Position numbers and translations under genes: made by a program. This document shows, in pieces, positions 46,583-57,655 of a DNA stretch of 64,000 nucleotides. The stretch is from NCBI GenBank assembly GCA_036971615.1, contig JAYKKR010000001.1:4278001-4342000 (forward strand), given 5' to 3'. The DNA is from Amyloporia xantha. Taxonomy: Eukaryota; Basidiomycota; Agaricomycetes; Polyporales; Adustoporiaceae. Under the pieces are notes generated by a model, which saw nothing but the letters and a program-made list of their open reading frames with translations, searched no databases and had not been told where the DNA came from. Numbering within the stretch: position 1 is the stretch's first letter; every line of letters begins with the position of its first letter.

Positions 46583-48510
46583 CTACTGCTTCGACTGCTG
46601 TTGCCGCTTCGCCGCCAGCGTCTCGATTATATGGTGAACCCCCTGCGGCTCCAACACGACCTTCGTCCCATCGCACCTCGCCTTGCTCGTGAACTCCGCG
46701 CACAGCTCGTTGATATCCAAGTCCTGCTTGAGGGGACCAGCGTGAGTACCGTCCGACGGCATGCCCAACACCGAGTCTGAAGGACGGACCTTAAACTGCG
46801 GATTGCTCGTGATGCTCCGCCAGGCGGTCAGCACTTCGACGTTCTTGTCGCTCTTCTCGGTAGCGGGGAATGAACTCCCCTTGCACATGATCATCGCGCC
46901 GCCACCCGACTCGTCGGCAGCCGCCTTGCGCAGATACGGCGCGATGGGCACCTCACATGCGAACGCCGAGTTACCCTGGTTTGCAATGTGCTTCGCCAGG
47001 TCCTCCTTGGTCTTTGGACACTCGCCACCATCGTTGTTACAGCTCGACCCTGAACCAGGACTCGAGCTTGATGATGATGGTGAATTGGATGATGAGGAAC
47101 GCAGGCTGGCATGTGAGACAGGGCTTATCGAACTCGGCGGACTCTTCAGCAATGCTGTGAAGTCCACGCTGTTCTGAGTCCCCAGATAGTTACCGCCGAA
47201 CAGCTGGTCCAGCCCTGTAGACGAATCTGACGGTGGTGACCAACTATCAAACGTCGACATATCGAAGTTGTTGAAGTAGTTCGAGCTCGAGTTGCCGTTC
47301 CCTGCCAACGGAGAAGAATCATGTGGCGAGGGCTCGGCAAAGGACATGAACATTGGGTTGGCTGCAATGGTCTTGTATTGGCAATGCGGCTGACCGAAGC
47401 CGAAATCCATGTTCATCGCGCCATCTGTGGCGGTCGGTTCGTCCGACACATTCAACATGTTCGGATCAAACGAGATCAATGAGTTGAAGTTGAGGGAGGG
47501 ATTCGGTTGGGGAGGGGTCAGGGGTGATCTGCTCGGACCAGCGCCGGGCGAGGCAAAGTTGAAGGAGTTGCCTTGGCTGCCGTTGAAGGATCCCGACGCC
47601 GGGCTGCCATTGGCCATGTTCGGGGCATTGTCGCGAGGAACGGAGAATGTGAAGGCTGCTTGCTTCAACATCATGTTTTCGTTCTGCAAGCGCGATAAGA
47701 GATCACGGAGGTTTTCGTTCTCTGATTCAGTCATCTGATTCTTGGCCTCTAGGGCGGCCACTTTGTCCTCCAACTGTTAGGCAGAACGTCAAGGAGATAG
47801 GAAAGATGAGAACTAGTACACGCACATCCTTAACGTGCTTCTCCTTGCGTTCCCTGAAAGCTCGCTGAGCGGCGCGGTTCTGTTCCTTACGTTTGAGAAG
47901 GCGGGTTTCGTCCTGCCGAGCCAACAACGATAAGCTCATGGCGCATACACACAGCTAGACACACGCTACATACATGCGAAGGGTTACCGCTCGACTTACG
48001 ACGGGCACTGGCCGTCACCTTTTTGTTGCCGTTCGCATTGCCTGTTCACCAGAGGACGCATTTAGCGCCGGCTTAACCGTCATCCGACAGCATAAGTGAC
48101 GTACCGCTCGCATTATTCGTGTGTTGAGCCTTGTGCGATGGCTCGTCCCCGATGCTCTCTTCGCTAGCCTTGCGCTTCAGGGAAGGATCTTCGGGTTCGG
48201 CGGTGGACGATGCGGAAGCAGTAAAAGCCCCTGAATGGCGCCTGGACGGGCTGTGGTCGTTGTTCAAGCTAGGAGGACTGGGGCTGCTATCGCTCGAAGG
48301 CGGGCTCGGGTTGGGGATAGGAAAACGGGTGAGGTTCTGGGGATCGACGACGTCGGGGACGCCATCAAAGTGGCTGACGTTCGTGTTGCCCACGGAGGTG
48401 GGAAACTGCTTCTCGAGGAAAGCGAGGAAATCGTCGTCGGGGAGCGCAGAAAACGTGTTCGGCTGCTGCGAGATGTCCCAGAAGTGCTGCACGCCTCCGA
48501 ATGGATCCAT
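46583..48510 (-). CDS. YAP1: Yap1/Pap1-type bZIP redox transcription factor
   Basis: AP-1-like activator of oxidative-stress genes whose nuclear export is switched by cysteine oxidation. Exons are 48105-48510, 48000-48041, 47826-47912 and 46583-47773. The basic region spans exon 3 (TRLLKRKEQNRAAQRAFRERKEKHVKD) and the leucine zipper opens exon 4 (LEDKVAALEAK...LLSRLQNEN). Asn/Ser-rich activation-type sequence follows. The N-terminal cysteine-rich region is at about 46930-47060 (CNND, GECP, FACEV). The C-terminal one (NELCAEFTSKARCDGTKV) ends in a helix with the export-signal-like IIETLAAK, before the stop at 46583. The start MDPFGG at 48510 is in frame with a few upstream codons after a possible leader intron. 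Confidence 0.93.
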
Positions 48511-50832
48511 GATCTGCTGCGTCGAGGCGGGAGTTGCGTCAGGAGTCTGAAGTAAGTCTGACCTAAGCCCTAAACACGGGCGGAGCTAGATTGAGCCGGG
48601 GAGAGAGAGATGAACGGGTAGCGATCGAGCAGATTGTCTACGAGTGCGACGAAGAGGCGTCGTTGTCGTCAGAAGGGGGCGGGGACGGGGTGCGGGGGAC
48701 GACGAGGACGGTGAGCACGAACTTGGCAAGGAGGGAGGAGGAGACGGAGGGAGTGGTTCCTGGGTGGTCGGGGGCGGGAGATGCCGTGGGATGCGCAAGC
48801 CAGCCGCGCTCCGCTGGGGTCCGTTCGGGCTCCGTAACGGCGCGCGTGAGATCGGAGGTTGAAATCTGCCAGAACCCGCCACTTTGATCTGCTGACCAAC
48901 CCACCTTCCAGTCAGCCGCCGCCAGTCGAGCTCATCCGCCCATCGCTTCCGGATCTCCCTTATGACTCCAGTTCCTGCGCTTCGCTGGTCCCTCGCTGCC
49001 CGCGCTCGCCCGCCCATGGCCCTGCTCTACGTTCGAGTGGCAGTCCGAGTCTGTGAGCTGGCTGAGAGCACCCGGGCAGGGAAATTATCGTCCCACACTC
49101 GCCCTGACCACTGGTATCTAGCTTCTCGCAGCTTCTGTGTGTCTTTTCACAGCAACCCCCCGTCCAGAACGCGCCGGACTTCCCGCACGACATGGACCAT
49201 GCCCGAACACGACCGAATCCTTCTCAGCACACGTCCAAACGCATGATCTGCACTCGCACGTTCCCTGCACCGTGGGCGCCCGCGAATTCGACCCAAACGC
49301 GTTCCTCGGTGCGATGTCGGCGTTGGCTTCCCGCGTAGGATCAGAAAAGCGAGCGAGCTCTCGCTATTCTCTTACTAGCCGCTCCCTCCAGCCAATCCTC
49401 AAGTAGCTCGAAGCGAATAGTGCAAATTGCCCTCGGTCCTGCGCCGCTTGACCCCCTTCCCAACTGACTTGCTGCGCGTCTCTCGTGAATGTCTGGTTCT
49501 CGCTCAAGGTTTCTGCTACTGCTATCGGACGTGTCTTCTCATACTCTAGAACGTTTTGTATCAAAGGTCTCAGACGACGTGTCGAACTTGGCCACGATTT
49601 AGGTAAGTAGGTTGGCTGCCTTCAGTGTACACACATCACAATGTAACGGGGGATGCGCATGCCCCGTGGGCCGCGTCAACACCGTCAATCCTCAAAGGCG
49701 TCTGTACCAATTTGATGTTTTATTAAATTGATCGCGTGGGGTACATCACCATCATTCTGGACCTCTTCGAAGTTCGAACTCTGGCAATGCGGCATGTACG
49801 CATACGCGGTCTAACTGCGTGTTCGGCCGTCGTTTCGACCAGCCTTGAACCCGGTGACACCACAGCGGGAGAACTTGATCTCTGCCGTTCCCATCATCCC
49901 ACTCATCTTTTACTTTTTGGAACGTGCCCGGGGAGCTAAGACATGCGCCGCGACCTTCTGTCCTAGACTCGCAGTCGCAGACCCGCCCTCGTATCTCGCC
50001 ACCAGTTCCGTTTCGCAATGTATGACGCTGCACGCTGGTGCGCCGGCAGCTTGGGCGACGCTAAGTACAGCGATAAGAGGAGGTGGTGTGTTTCGGTACT
50101 GCCGGCGGCAGCTGAGCGCTGAGGTCTCCCCAGCCAGCCCCTGTGGGCCTCGGTTTAGCCTCGGTCTGGACAGAATCGACCGGCCATCGACGCGCGCCTA
50201 TCTCCAGGCAACCCCAGCGATCGTCAGGAGCAGGAGTCGGCAACCTGGCCGAAACGCCGGACTTTGACAGCTGGGCGGCAAGGCCCAGGCGCATCCCGCT
50301 CCGTCAACTCGTCGGCATCCTCGGGCTCCATACGATATCGGACAGAAAATCCTCAGGTTCTACCAAGGTTCTACATAAAATAAAATGTTTCTGCATTCAC
50401 TACAGCTCAAAGACGTCTTACACGTCTGTGGTGTCTCTCCCGCCATTCATCTGGAACAATCCTCGGCATGATCGAATGTCTCACCTCCATCTGGGCACTA
50501 CTCACTCAATCACATCGGTGTACAGCCATCGCGCCATCGCGCCGCGCGCGGTGCACGCGTGAACATACAGGACCGCGGATTTACCAAGGACACGACCGCT
50601 CGATTAAAAAAACCCCGAGCCCATCCATGTCAGTCGCAGCCACGATGAATCTGCATAAGGATATTCAGGCCTCAGACTCCGATGTTGATCGGATGTACCA
50701 CAAGACGTACGCGCGCAAAGGTTAAACAATTGCTCCGGCCTGCCTTGCCATCTCAGTGCTCACCGTCCCCGCCATCTCCATGACTCCATGTTAGGGGATG
50801 TCGGAAGTTCGGCAGAGAAGATGGCAATCTCA
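48511..50832. other. Long intergenic region, no gene recognised
   Basis: The first several hundred bases are GC-rich and probably the YAP1 leader and promoter, with a likely leader intron ending near 48553. Overlapping frames at 48586-49250 and 49845-50560 on both strands are compositional and have no motifs. No tRNA, rRNA or transposase was seen. Confidence 0.45.
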
Positions 50833-51063
50833 CAAGCCTACGGTTGCCGAGCGGTATCAGGTCTGATTTTGCATTTTGCATTTTCGCATTGTGCTGTCCC
50901 ACGGCGCCTCCCCGGATCAAATGTCTGATCCGGGAAATTAGACGCCCTCCCGCCCATCGGCACTACCACTCCATCGCTGTAGACAGTGTCCTCACGCCGT
51001 TTATTAGCTTGTAGTACTGCTTAAAAATAAAGGCTATAAGTAAAAATACATTATACACTTCGT

Positions 51064-52636
51064 TACGGTTGCCGAGCGGTATCAGGTCTGATTTTGCATT
51101 TTGCATTTTCGCATTGTGCTGTCCCACGGCGCCTCCCCGGATCAAATGTCTGATCCGGGAAATTAGACGCCCTCCCGCCCATCGGCACTACCACTCCATC
51201 GCTGTACACAGTGTCCTCACGCCGTTTATTAGCTTGTAGTACTGCTTACAGCCGTTTGCAGAACATACGGCGCGTGATCGAAATTTCTTTTTTGGACAAA
51301 TATATACATTCTACAGTATATCTGTATTAGCTCAGTCAATACATGTTGGATTGTCTTGAAAATTGGAGCAATGAAATGGCATTGTAAATCCAGAGGGGAT
51401 GGTCAACTCAGATTTTTTAAAATAATAAGTTTGAACACTTTACAAAAAGTCATCATGTAAAGTCAATATATCTGGATTTCTGTGGTTCCTGGGTCTTTCT
51501 GGGCTTATCCCTGAATATACATTGTCCATACCACTCATATAAAGGGGACTGCAAATTTATTTTGTGTGTACAATATTTCTGTTGGTTTCTGGAAAGATGG
51601 AAATCTGGCATAGAACAGTGCAATAACCACAGGTCATATGAAAAGGCTACAAAGAGCCAAAATAAATTTGCAGTCCCCTTTATATGAGTGGTATGGACAA
51701 TGTATATTCAGGGATAAGCCCAGAAAGACCCAGGAACACAGAAATCCAGATATATTGACTTTACATGATGACTTTTTTTGTAAAGTGTTCAAACTTATTA
51801 TTTTAAAAATCTGAGTTGACCATCCCCTCTGGATTTACAATGCCATTTCATTGCTCCAATTTTCAAGACAATCCAACATGTATTGACTGAGCTAATACAG
51901 ATATACTGTAGAATGTATATATTTGTCCAAAAAAAGAAATTTCGATCACGCGCCGTATGTTCTGCAAACGGCTGTAAAAATAAAGGCTATAAGTAAAAAT
52001 ACATTATACACTTCGTACATAGGACAGTCTCTTTTCTTTAGTGCAGTGTCGCAAAAAATCATTCTTTGGTGGCACCACATTCGGACTCCGAGATGAATTA
52101 CTTATTTTGGTAACTTACACTGATAATCATTCGCTCACGCCTATTGGCTTCAGAATAGGTATATACAACACCTATGAAGTCTATCAAGCATCAACTTATG
52201 TAGAGGAAATGAGAAAATGGCTATACTGAACATGGTATCAATTAATTCTCAATTAACAAAAACATATAACAGGATTATATATGTGCAAAAGCACGGAGAT
52301 TTTTATGCCTCGCAGATATTACCAGATTTGGAAACTCATCGTCCGAATGTCGGCCACCCTAAAAAGAGTTATTTTGCCAATACTTCGGTAAGAAAAGAAA
52401 CTGTCCTATGTACAAAGTGTACAATGTATTTTTACTTATAACCTTTATTTTTAAGCAGTACTACAAGCTAATAAACGGCGTGAGGACACTGTCTACAGCG
52501 ATGGAGTAGTAGTGTCGATGGGCGGGAGGGCGTCTAATTTCCCGGATCAGACATTTGATCCGGGGAGGCGCCGTGGGACAGCACAATGCGAAAATGCAAA
52601 ATGCAAAATCAGACCTGATACCGCTCGGCAACCGTA
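51064..52636. mobile_element. Inner TIR element, same family, inserted in the outer copy
   Basis: A full copy with the same 225-bp inverted repeats, core in the opposite orientation to the outer copy. Its insertion duplicated CTTCGT (51058-51063 and 52637-52642) inside the outer element. Removing it restores the continuous sequence seen at 52006-52025 and 53025-53045. Without the 726-bp MITE and its extra TA it measures 845 bp, the same as the outer copy. Confidence 0.85.
51249..51974. mobile_element. Foldback MITE with TA duplication (726 bp)
   Basis: The element starts CAGCCGTTTGCAGAACATAC and ends with its reverse complement. The two arms of about 310 bp are almost perfectly complementary around a spacer of about 100 bp near 51570-51660. 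It is flanked by TA on both sides (51247-51248 and 51975-51976). The empty site GCTTAAAAATAAAGG is visible in the other copies of the host repeat (about 51023 and, inverted, 52450 and 53074). TA duplication points to the Tc1/mariner superfamily. It has no coding capacity. Confidence 0.9.
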
Positions 52637-53267
52637 CTTCGTACATAGGACAGTTCCTTTTCTTACCGAAGTATGGGAAAAATTAGTCTTTTTAGGGTGG
52701 CCGACATTCGGACGATGAGTTTCCAAATCTGGTAATATCTGCGAGGCATAAAAATCTCCGTGCTTTTGCACATATAATCCTGTTATATGTTTTTGTTAAT
52801 TGAGAATTAATTGATACCATGTTCAGTATAGCCATTTTCTCATTTCCTCTACATAAGTTGATGCTTGATAGACTTCATAGGTGTTGTATATACCTAGTCT
52901 GAAGCCAATAGGCGTGAGCGAATGATTATCAGTGTAAGTTACCAAAATAAGTAATTCATCTCGAGTCCGAATGTGGTGCCACCAAAGAATGATTTTTTGC
53001 GACACTGCACTAAAGAAAAGAGACTGTCCTATGTACGAAGTGTATAATGTATTTTTACTTATAGCCTTTATTTTTAAGCAGTACTACAAGCTAATAAACG
53101 GCGTGAGGACACTGTCTACAGCGATGGAGTGGTAGTGCCGATGGGCGGGAGGGCGTCTAATTTCCCGGATCAGACATTTGATCCGGGAGGCGCCTAAATG
53201 GGACAGCACAATGCGAAAATGCAAAATGCAAAATCAGACCTGATACTGCTCGGCAACCGTACAAGCC

Positions 53268-55815
53268 CCACTCCACTCGGCGCTTGCCTCTTCAGCGGCG
53301 GAGAACTTTGAACGTCGGCCAGGATCCATGGGCTGGCCTGAAATATGTACATGTACCACCCCGAGAGATACCGGCGTCGGCACAGATCGTACGTAAGTGC
53401 GTCACCGCATTCGCGCGATGGCGAGAAGCTTCTGCCACTACTCACTTGGATCGTGCAATGTATGGGCCACCGCGTCTAACGGAATGTGCAATGACAGAAG
53501 CGTAAAACCCTCCAAATCGTTTGTACTGCGCCCGAGGAGCCCAATTTCAATTATTTCCATTAACGCCCTTTCGACACGCCACCGCCACCACCACACCCGC
53601 CAGCCGCGCATTAGACCTCCGGAGGCAGAGCGCACAAAGTCAGACCTATCGCATTCACAGCGCCACTTCGAATTCGTTTCTGTCAATCGTCGACACTAGG
53701 GCTCGTGCTACCCAGCTAACCCCACACAGCGCTCCGCGCGCGTCTCCGTGTGGCGGTTTGCGTTTGACCCAAAATCTTCATTCACGTCACTTCGAATTCT
53801 TTGCTCCTGAACTTTTTTAAGGTTCTGACGTGGTACCGCCGCCGTCGAGTCGTGTACCGACCCCGGGCTCGGAGCAGCGGCGCTCAGGGCTAGCGCTGGC
53901 GATTCAAAGTTTGTATTGGTGCATATCATGCTGCATTCTTGGTACCGCAATCGCGAGCGACCATTCGACAGTTTGAAACCCTCTTTGAACGGTGGGCCGA
54001 CAGTCTTACTGGATTGGCTCCGAGTCTGCCGCTGGGTGGAGGGTACGCATCATCTGACAGCAGGGACCGAGTGCCGCGTGTTCATGTCAGAGGGCTGTTC
54101 GTTCTATCGTAGGACCCACGTTTGTGAACGGATGCACAGCAAAATGGGACAATGTGTTCGCAGGGACTTGCATTTCAGAGATTGGCGCATTTTTGGCTCA
54201 ACGTCGATGCCGTTCGACTTGCGGCGGACCTAACTCACGGTTCGTTTGTTCCAAGGTCCGCGAATCTCATTCGAACCAAACCCGTTCTTCAGCTTTTGCA
54301 ATGGGGGTATCGCGGGTAAGAGCTTCCCCCCCTCTCTGAAATCCTCAGGCTTAAACCTTCTACTAAACTTTATACGGCGAGTGGAGCCAGCAATTGCGAA
54401 CTTAGTAGTTGAGACCATAGAGACCTGTGTCATCGCCGCAGATATTCTCTATTCAAGGTATATGAAATCACCTCCCGGGCCTCAGAGGCAAGCGGTGGCG
54501 GATTTCATATTCATGTCAATGGGAACTGGCACTGCGAGTGCATGTATGGCTTCGTTTCTTCTTCGCACCGATCGAAATATTGTACATACACAACGATCCT
54601 GCTATGGTTCCTTTGTCAACACCGAGACCCATGAATATTAACCGTACAGGATTTATTGCATCTGCGTCGTCTGAAAATGAGGATCCTCTATGACGAAGAT
54701 GAGGGATAGAAGCCTGAGCTTCATAAGTGAAGCACTAGTATGTCGGAAGTTTCCTGCGTCAATTGCAATCTCGAAATATTGCGATAACATTGTGATAACA
54801 TTGAGTGACATTGTGACTCATTTTGAGCACGAATTTCCATTACAATTGCCTTATAAAGTCATCAGGGTCATTACAATGGCATTGCAATGGCATTGCAACG
54901 GCGTCACAGTGATTATGATGAATTGCAATCGAGCCGAAAACGCTTAGACGTTGAGTGCCATTACAAACCATTGCAAACCGGTCTGGAAATCTCCGACATA
55001 CTATGAAGATACAAGCACAGAGAACTTGAGTAATTGGCCTCATGCGCAGGCTTTCGACGATAGAATGGTGAGCGAATTCAAATGGAGAACCGCAATGGCG
55101 CAGGGAATTCGCTAGGGGAAGAACGCGTGGACTGTTTATCTGAAGTTCCAACATATATACGACAGTGCGGTCCAAATGGTCCAAATGGCCTCAGACAAAA
55201 GGTGAATAGAATCCTGAGTGCAGTTCTCGCCCTGGTACCGAAAGGGGTGATTTGATTGACCTTCCGCTCAAACACACAACACCGAGCCTCCTCATGGACA
55301 TCAAAAACTGGGACGGGAAGGCATTTATAATCGCACTACACTACTCTTCTGTACATAGACTGCGCCTCCCGCCCTCAGGCACGGTAGAAGCGGGGTGCTG
55401 GAGGCATATACGACGACAAGACAACGGAAACGGAGACGGGAAACGAACGTGGTCGGTGGAACATATCCAGAAATAAGATACATGAGTAATCAGCGCGACT
55501 ATGCGACACAGGAAGATTATGCCAGAGCGAGCGAGATAAAGTTTACGGGATATAATAAAATTGCAGGTATGCTTGCGTGCGTGCGTGTTCTACGATGCGT
55601 GTGCAGTCCGGAACCGACCAGAAGGAACGACGGGAAAGGGGGGGAGAGCATGGTGTGGTGAGATCACTGCGGAGGGGCGTCGTGAGTTCCCGCGGGAGGT
55701 ACGGTCGAAACGTGCGCGGTGATGATGGGAGGAGGGAACACTCACATAGTACTCAATTTCGAGCTACATTGCACGCACGAGCGGTCAGTTTTCGTTCGTG
55801 GAATAGGCATGAGCA
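53268..55815. other. Intergenic, no gene recognised
   Basis: About 2.5 kb without a supported gene. A plus-strand frame at 54246-54641 (131 codons) has no motif. An AT-rich patch at 54760-54980 holds loose repeats of CATTGCAATGG-like words. The last part is the ERF4 3' untranslated region. Confidence 0.45.
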
Positions 55816-57181
55816 TCAGCAAAGGGAGGGTTCACGCACGAACAGGAAGGCCACCTTGCGCGGCCAGAGGATGTTCAAGCCCTTGGGATTATAAAGTTGT
55901 ATGTTCCGGTCCTCAATCAGCCGCTGGAGTCGCCGCATCTCCTGTCACACGCAGAAGGGGTCGTGAGACGGGCATTCCACAGCATAAAATTGTGACGAAA
56001 AAACGAGACGCTGCGGCGCGCGGCGGACAGCATCCCCAGGCACACGGGAGGGGGGGAGGTGGCAGAGGGGACACACCTTCTCGTAGTGCGGGGTGATCAC
56101 CAGCCGTGACGCCTGCAACGTCAGGAACGCGAGTGTGTTGTCGACAAACGAATGCCGCAGACTATGCGCGTCGATGAGTATTTCGTTGATGTCGTTGATA
56201 GTCTCGAGGAACTGCGTCGGCGTTAGCTAGCAATGCGCATGTAACCCCACCCACCCAGCAGTCAGTACACCCTATATCAGACGAGTAGGTACGTCAGCGG
56301 GAGTGCTCACCCGGCCCTCAAATTCCAACGGGTAGACGGGTGCGAACTGGGGCAGTTCGCCGCCCGAATAGTCTCTCTCTATCCGCACAATCTCCCGTGG
56401 GTGGTGCACGCCAATCTGCCCCACCGCCGGAGTGCCATACGCCGCATCTCGCGGTGGTGGTCCAAAGTAGTACGATGAATAGGGCACCAGAGGTCGCGAA
56501 CGTCTGCGGACATTCAGCAGGCGCTGTGTCAGAAACAGGAAGCGAGAACGACGACAAACCAGGAACATACAGTGGCTTTGCGCTTTGGTAGTCATGCGCT
56601 ATGCGTGTGTTCGACGAGCCGTACGGGTCCCTGCCGCCGTTTGTCGCCGGAGGGTTAATGCGCTCCCACAGCGGAGGCGAAGGAGGCTGCCTGAGCGGGT
56701 GCTCCTCCGTCTGCCGAGCACGCGACGGCTCGCCCGCGCCACCAAACGCCATACGCACCGCGTCGTCCGCAGACGGTACATCCTTCGAGTCGTCGTCCTT
56801 GGACGTCGCCGATCCAAGGTCGTCCTCCCTCCACGACGCATGCAGCGCCGAGATGTCCATCTCTGACTCGGGTGTCCGCGCCTCGCCGTGCGGGTGCTCC
56901 TGGCGAGCGTGTGCGTCGGCGTCGAGCGGGGTCAGCGGGGGGCTGGGGGCGTGCATGTCTCGGGCGGGCGAGGAGACTCGCAGACCCATCATGGCCATTT
57001 TCTGCGCGAACTCTGGATCGTCTCCCGCGAATGCGGTTTGTGATGTGGAAGCAGAGCCCTCGCCCCCACCTCCTGTTGTTGTTGAGGACTCCGGTGCCGG
57101 CTCCCGCTCTGGTTCTGGCTCTGAAGAGGCGGCGTGTGATGAGACGGAGGGTGATCGCTGCGGCGGTAGCTGGGCGGACAT
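55816..57181 (-). CDS. ERF4: Erf4-type subunit of the Ras palmitoyltransferase
   Basis: Member of the Golgin A7/Erf4 family; with the DHHC enzyme Erf2 it palmitoylates Ras-like proteins at the ER or Golgi. The first exon from ATG 57181 encodes about 200 disordered Ser/Pro/Glu-rich residues ending KPLY. A 43-nt intron then leads to VRRRSRPLVPYSSYYFGPP and the family core VRIERDYSGGELPQFAPVYP, EFEGR. Next exons give LTPTQFLETINDINEILIDA and HSLRHSFVDNTLAFLTLQAS, then RLQRLIEDRN and YNPKGLNILWPRKVAFLFV, with the stop at 55816-55818. The core matches the family well; the long N-terminus is extra relative to animal GOLGA7. A LINE insertion begins about 130 bp upstream of the start codon. Confidence 0.88.
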
Positions 57182-57295
57182 GTTGGAACGATGCAGAGCA
57201 ATGTCCAGCGAGAGTCAAGGAGCTGCAAAGATTGAAGGCGTGGGCAGTGTGATTTCGGTGATATGAAGAGGCTTAAAGCTTGTCACGACCGAGGC

Positions 57296-57310
57296 ATCGA
57301 CGGCGAGCTC
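57296..57310. repeat. LINE target-site duplication, 3' side
   Basis: ATCGACGGCGAGCTC, next to the poly(A)/T run. The mate is at 63858-63872. It defines the insertion point about 115-130 bp upstream of the ERF4 start codon. Confidence 0.9.
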
Positions 57311-57655
57311 TTTTTTTTTTTTAAATTCTACGAATTTATACTCCATACTACTAAGTACATGTAGAGTGTCGGGTATAAATGAACTGTGGGCTCCACGCCC
57401 TACTGTGGTCGCTTTCCAGAGCAGTCTGCAACCTGGGGCGGCGAAGCCGCCCTACCTTAACACCATACCATAACCGTCCCCGTAAGGCCGGTCCCCGAAG
57501 CGCACTCAGGGGGAACCCCGGTTAGAGGCTCCCACGCACGCCCACGACCAAAGGCACTTCCACCTAAGGCTAGTAAAGGATGGGCGCCCGGTAAGGCATC
57601 TCGCCGCTATGTGCCCTCACCTTTGCCCCTACAGTTTTCAGGGCGAAGAAGCAGG

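Larger units (their letters stand above)
50839..53261. mobile_element. Outer TIR element (about 845 bp) interrupted by nested insertions
   Basis: The ends read TACGGTTGCCGAGCGG and the reverse complement CTCGGCAACCGTA. The flanks repeat CAAGCC (50833-50838 and 53262-53267). Remaining parts are 50839-51063 and 52637-53261; together, minus one target repeat, they make 844 bp. Terminal inverted repeats are about 225 bp and contain a small palindrome around GATCCGGG. The core of about 390 bp is AT-rich with no transposase. A second copy of the same element occupies 51064-52636. Confidence 0.85.

Noticed and set aside
48586..49250. Overlapping GC-rich frames upstream of YAP1
   Set aside because: All frames open because of composition; no motif; most likely leader and promoter.
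50841..50880. tRNA gene at the repeat tip
   Set aside because: Only an A-box-like segment is present; no acceptor stem pairing or B-box was found.
52041..52441. Short frames within the core of the nested TIR elements
   Set aside because: Repeated in both copies in opposite orientation, too short for a transposase and without motifs.
56601..57266. 221-codon plus-strand frame
   Set aside because: Antisense shadow of the disordered first exon of ERF4.
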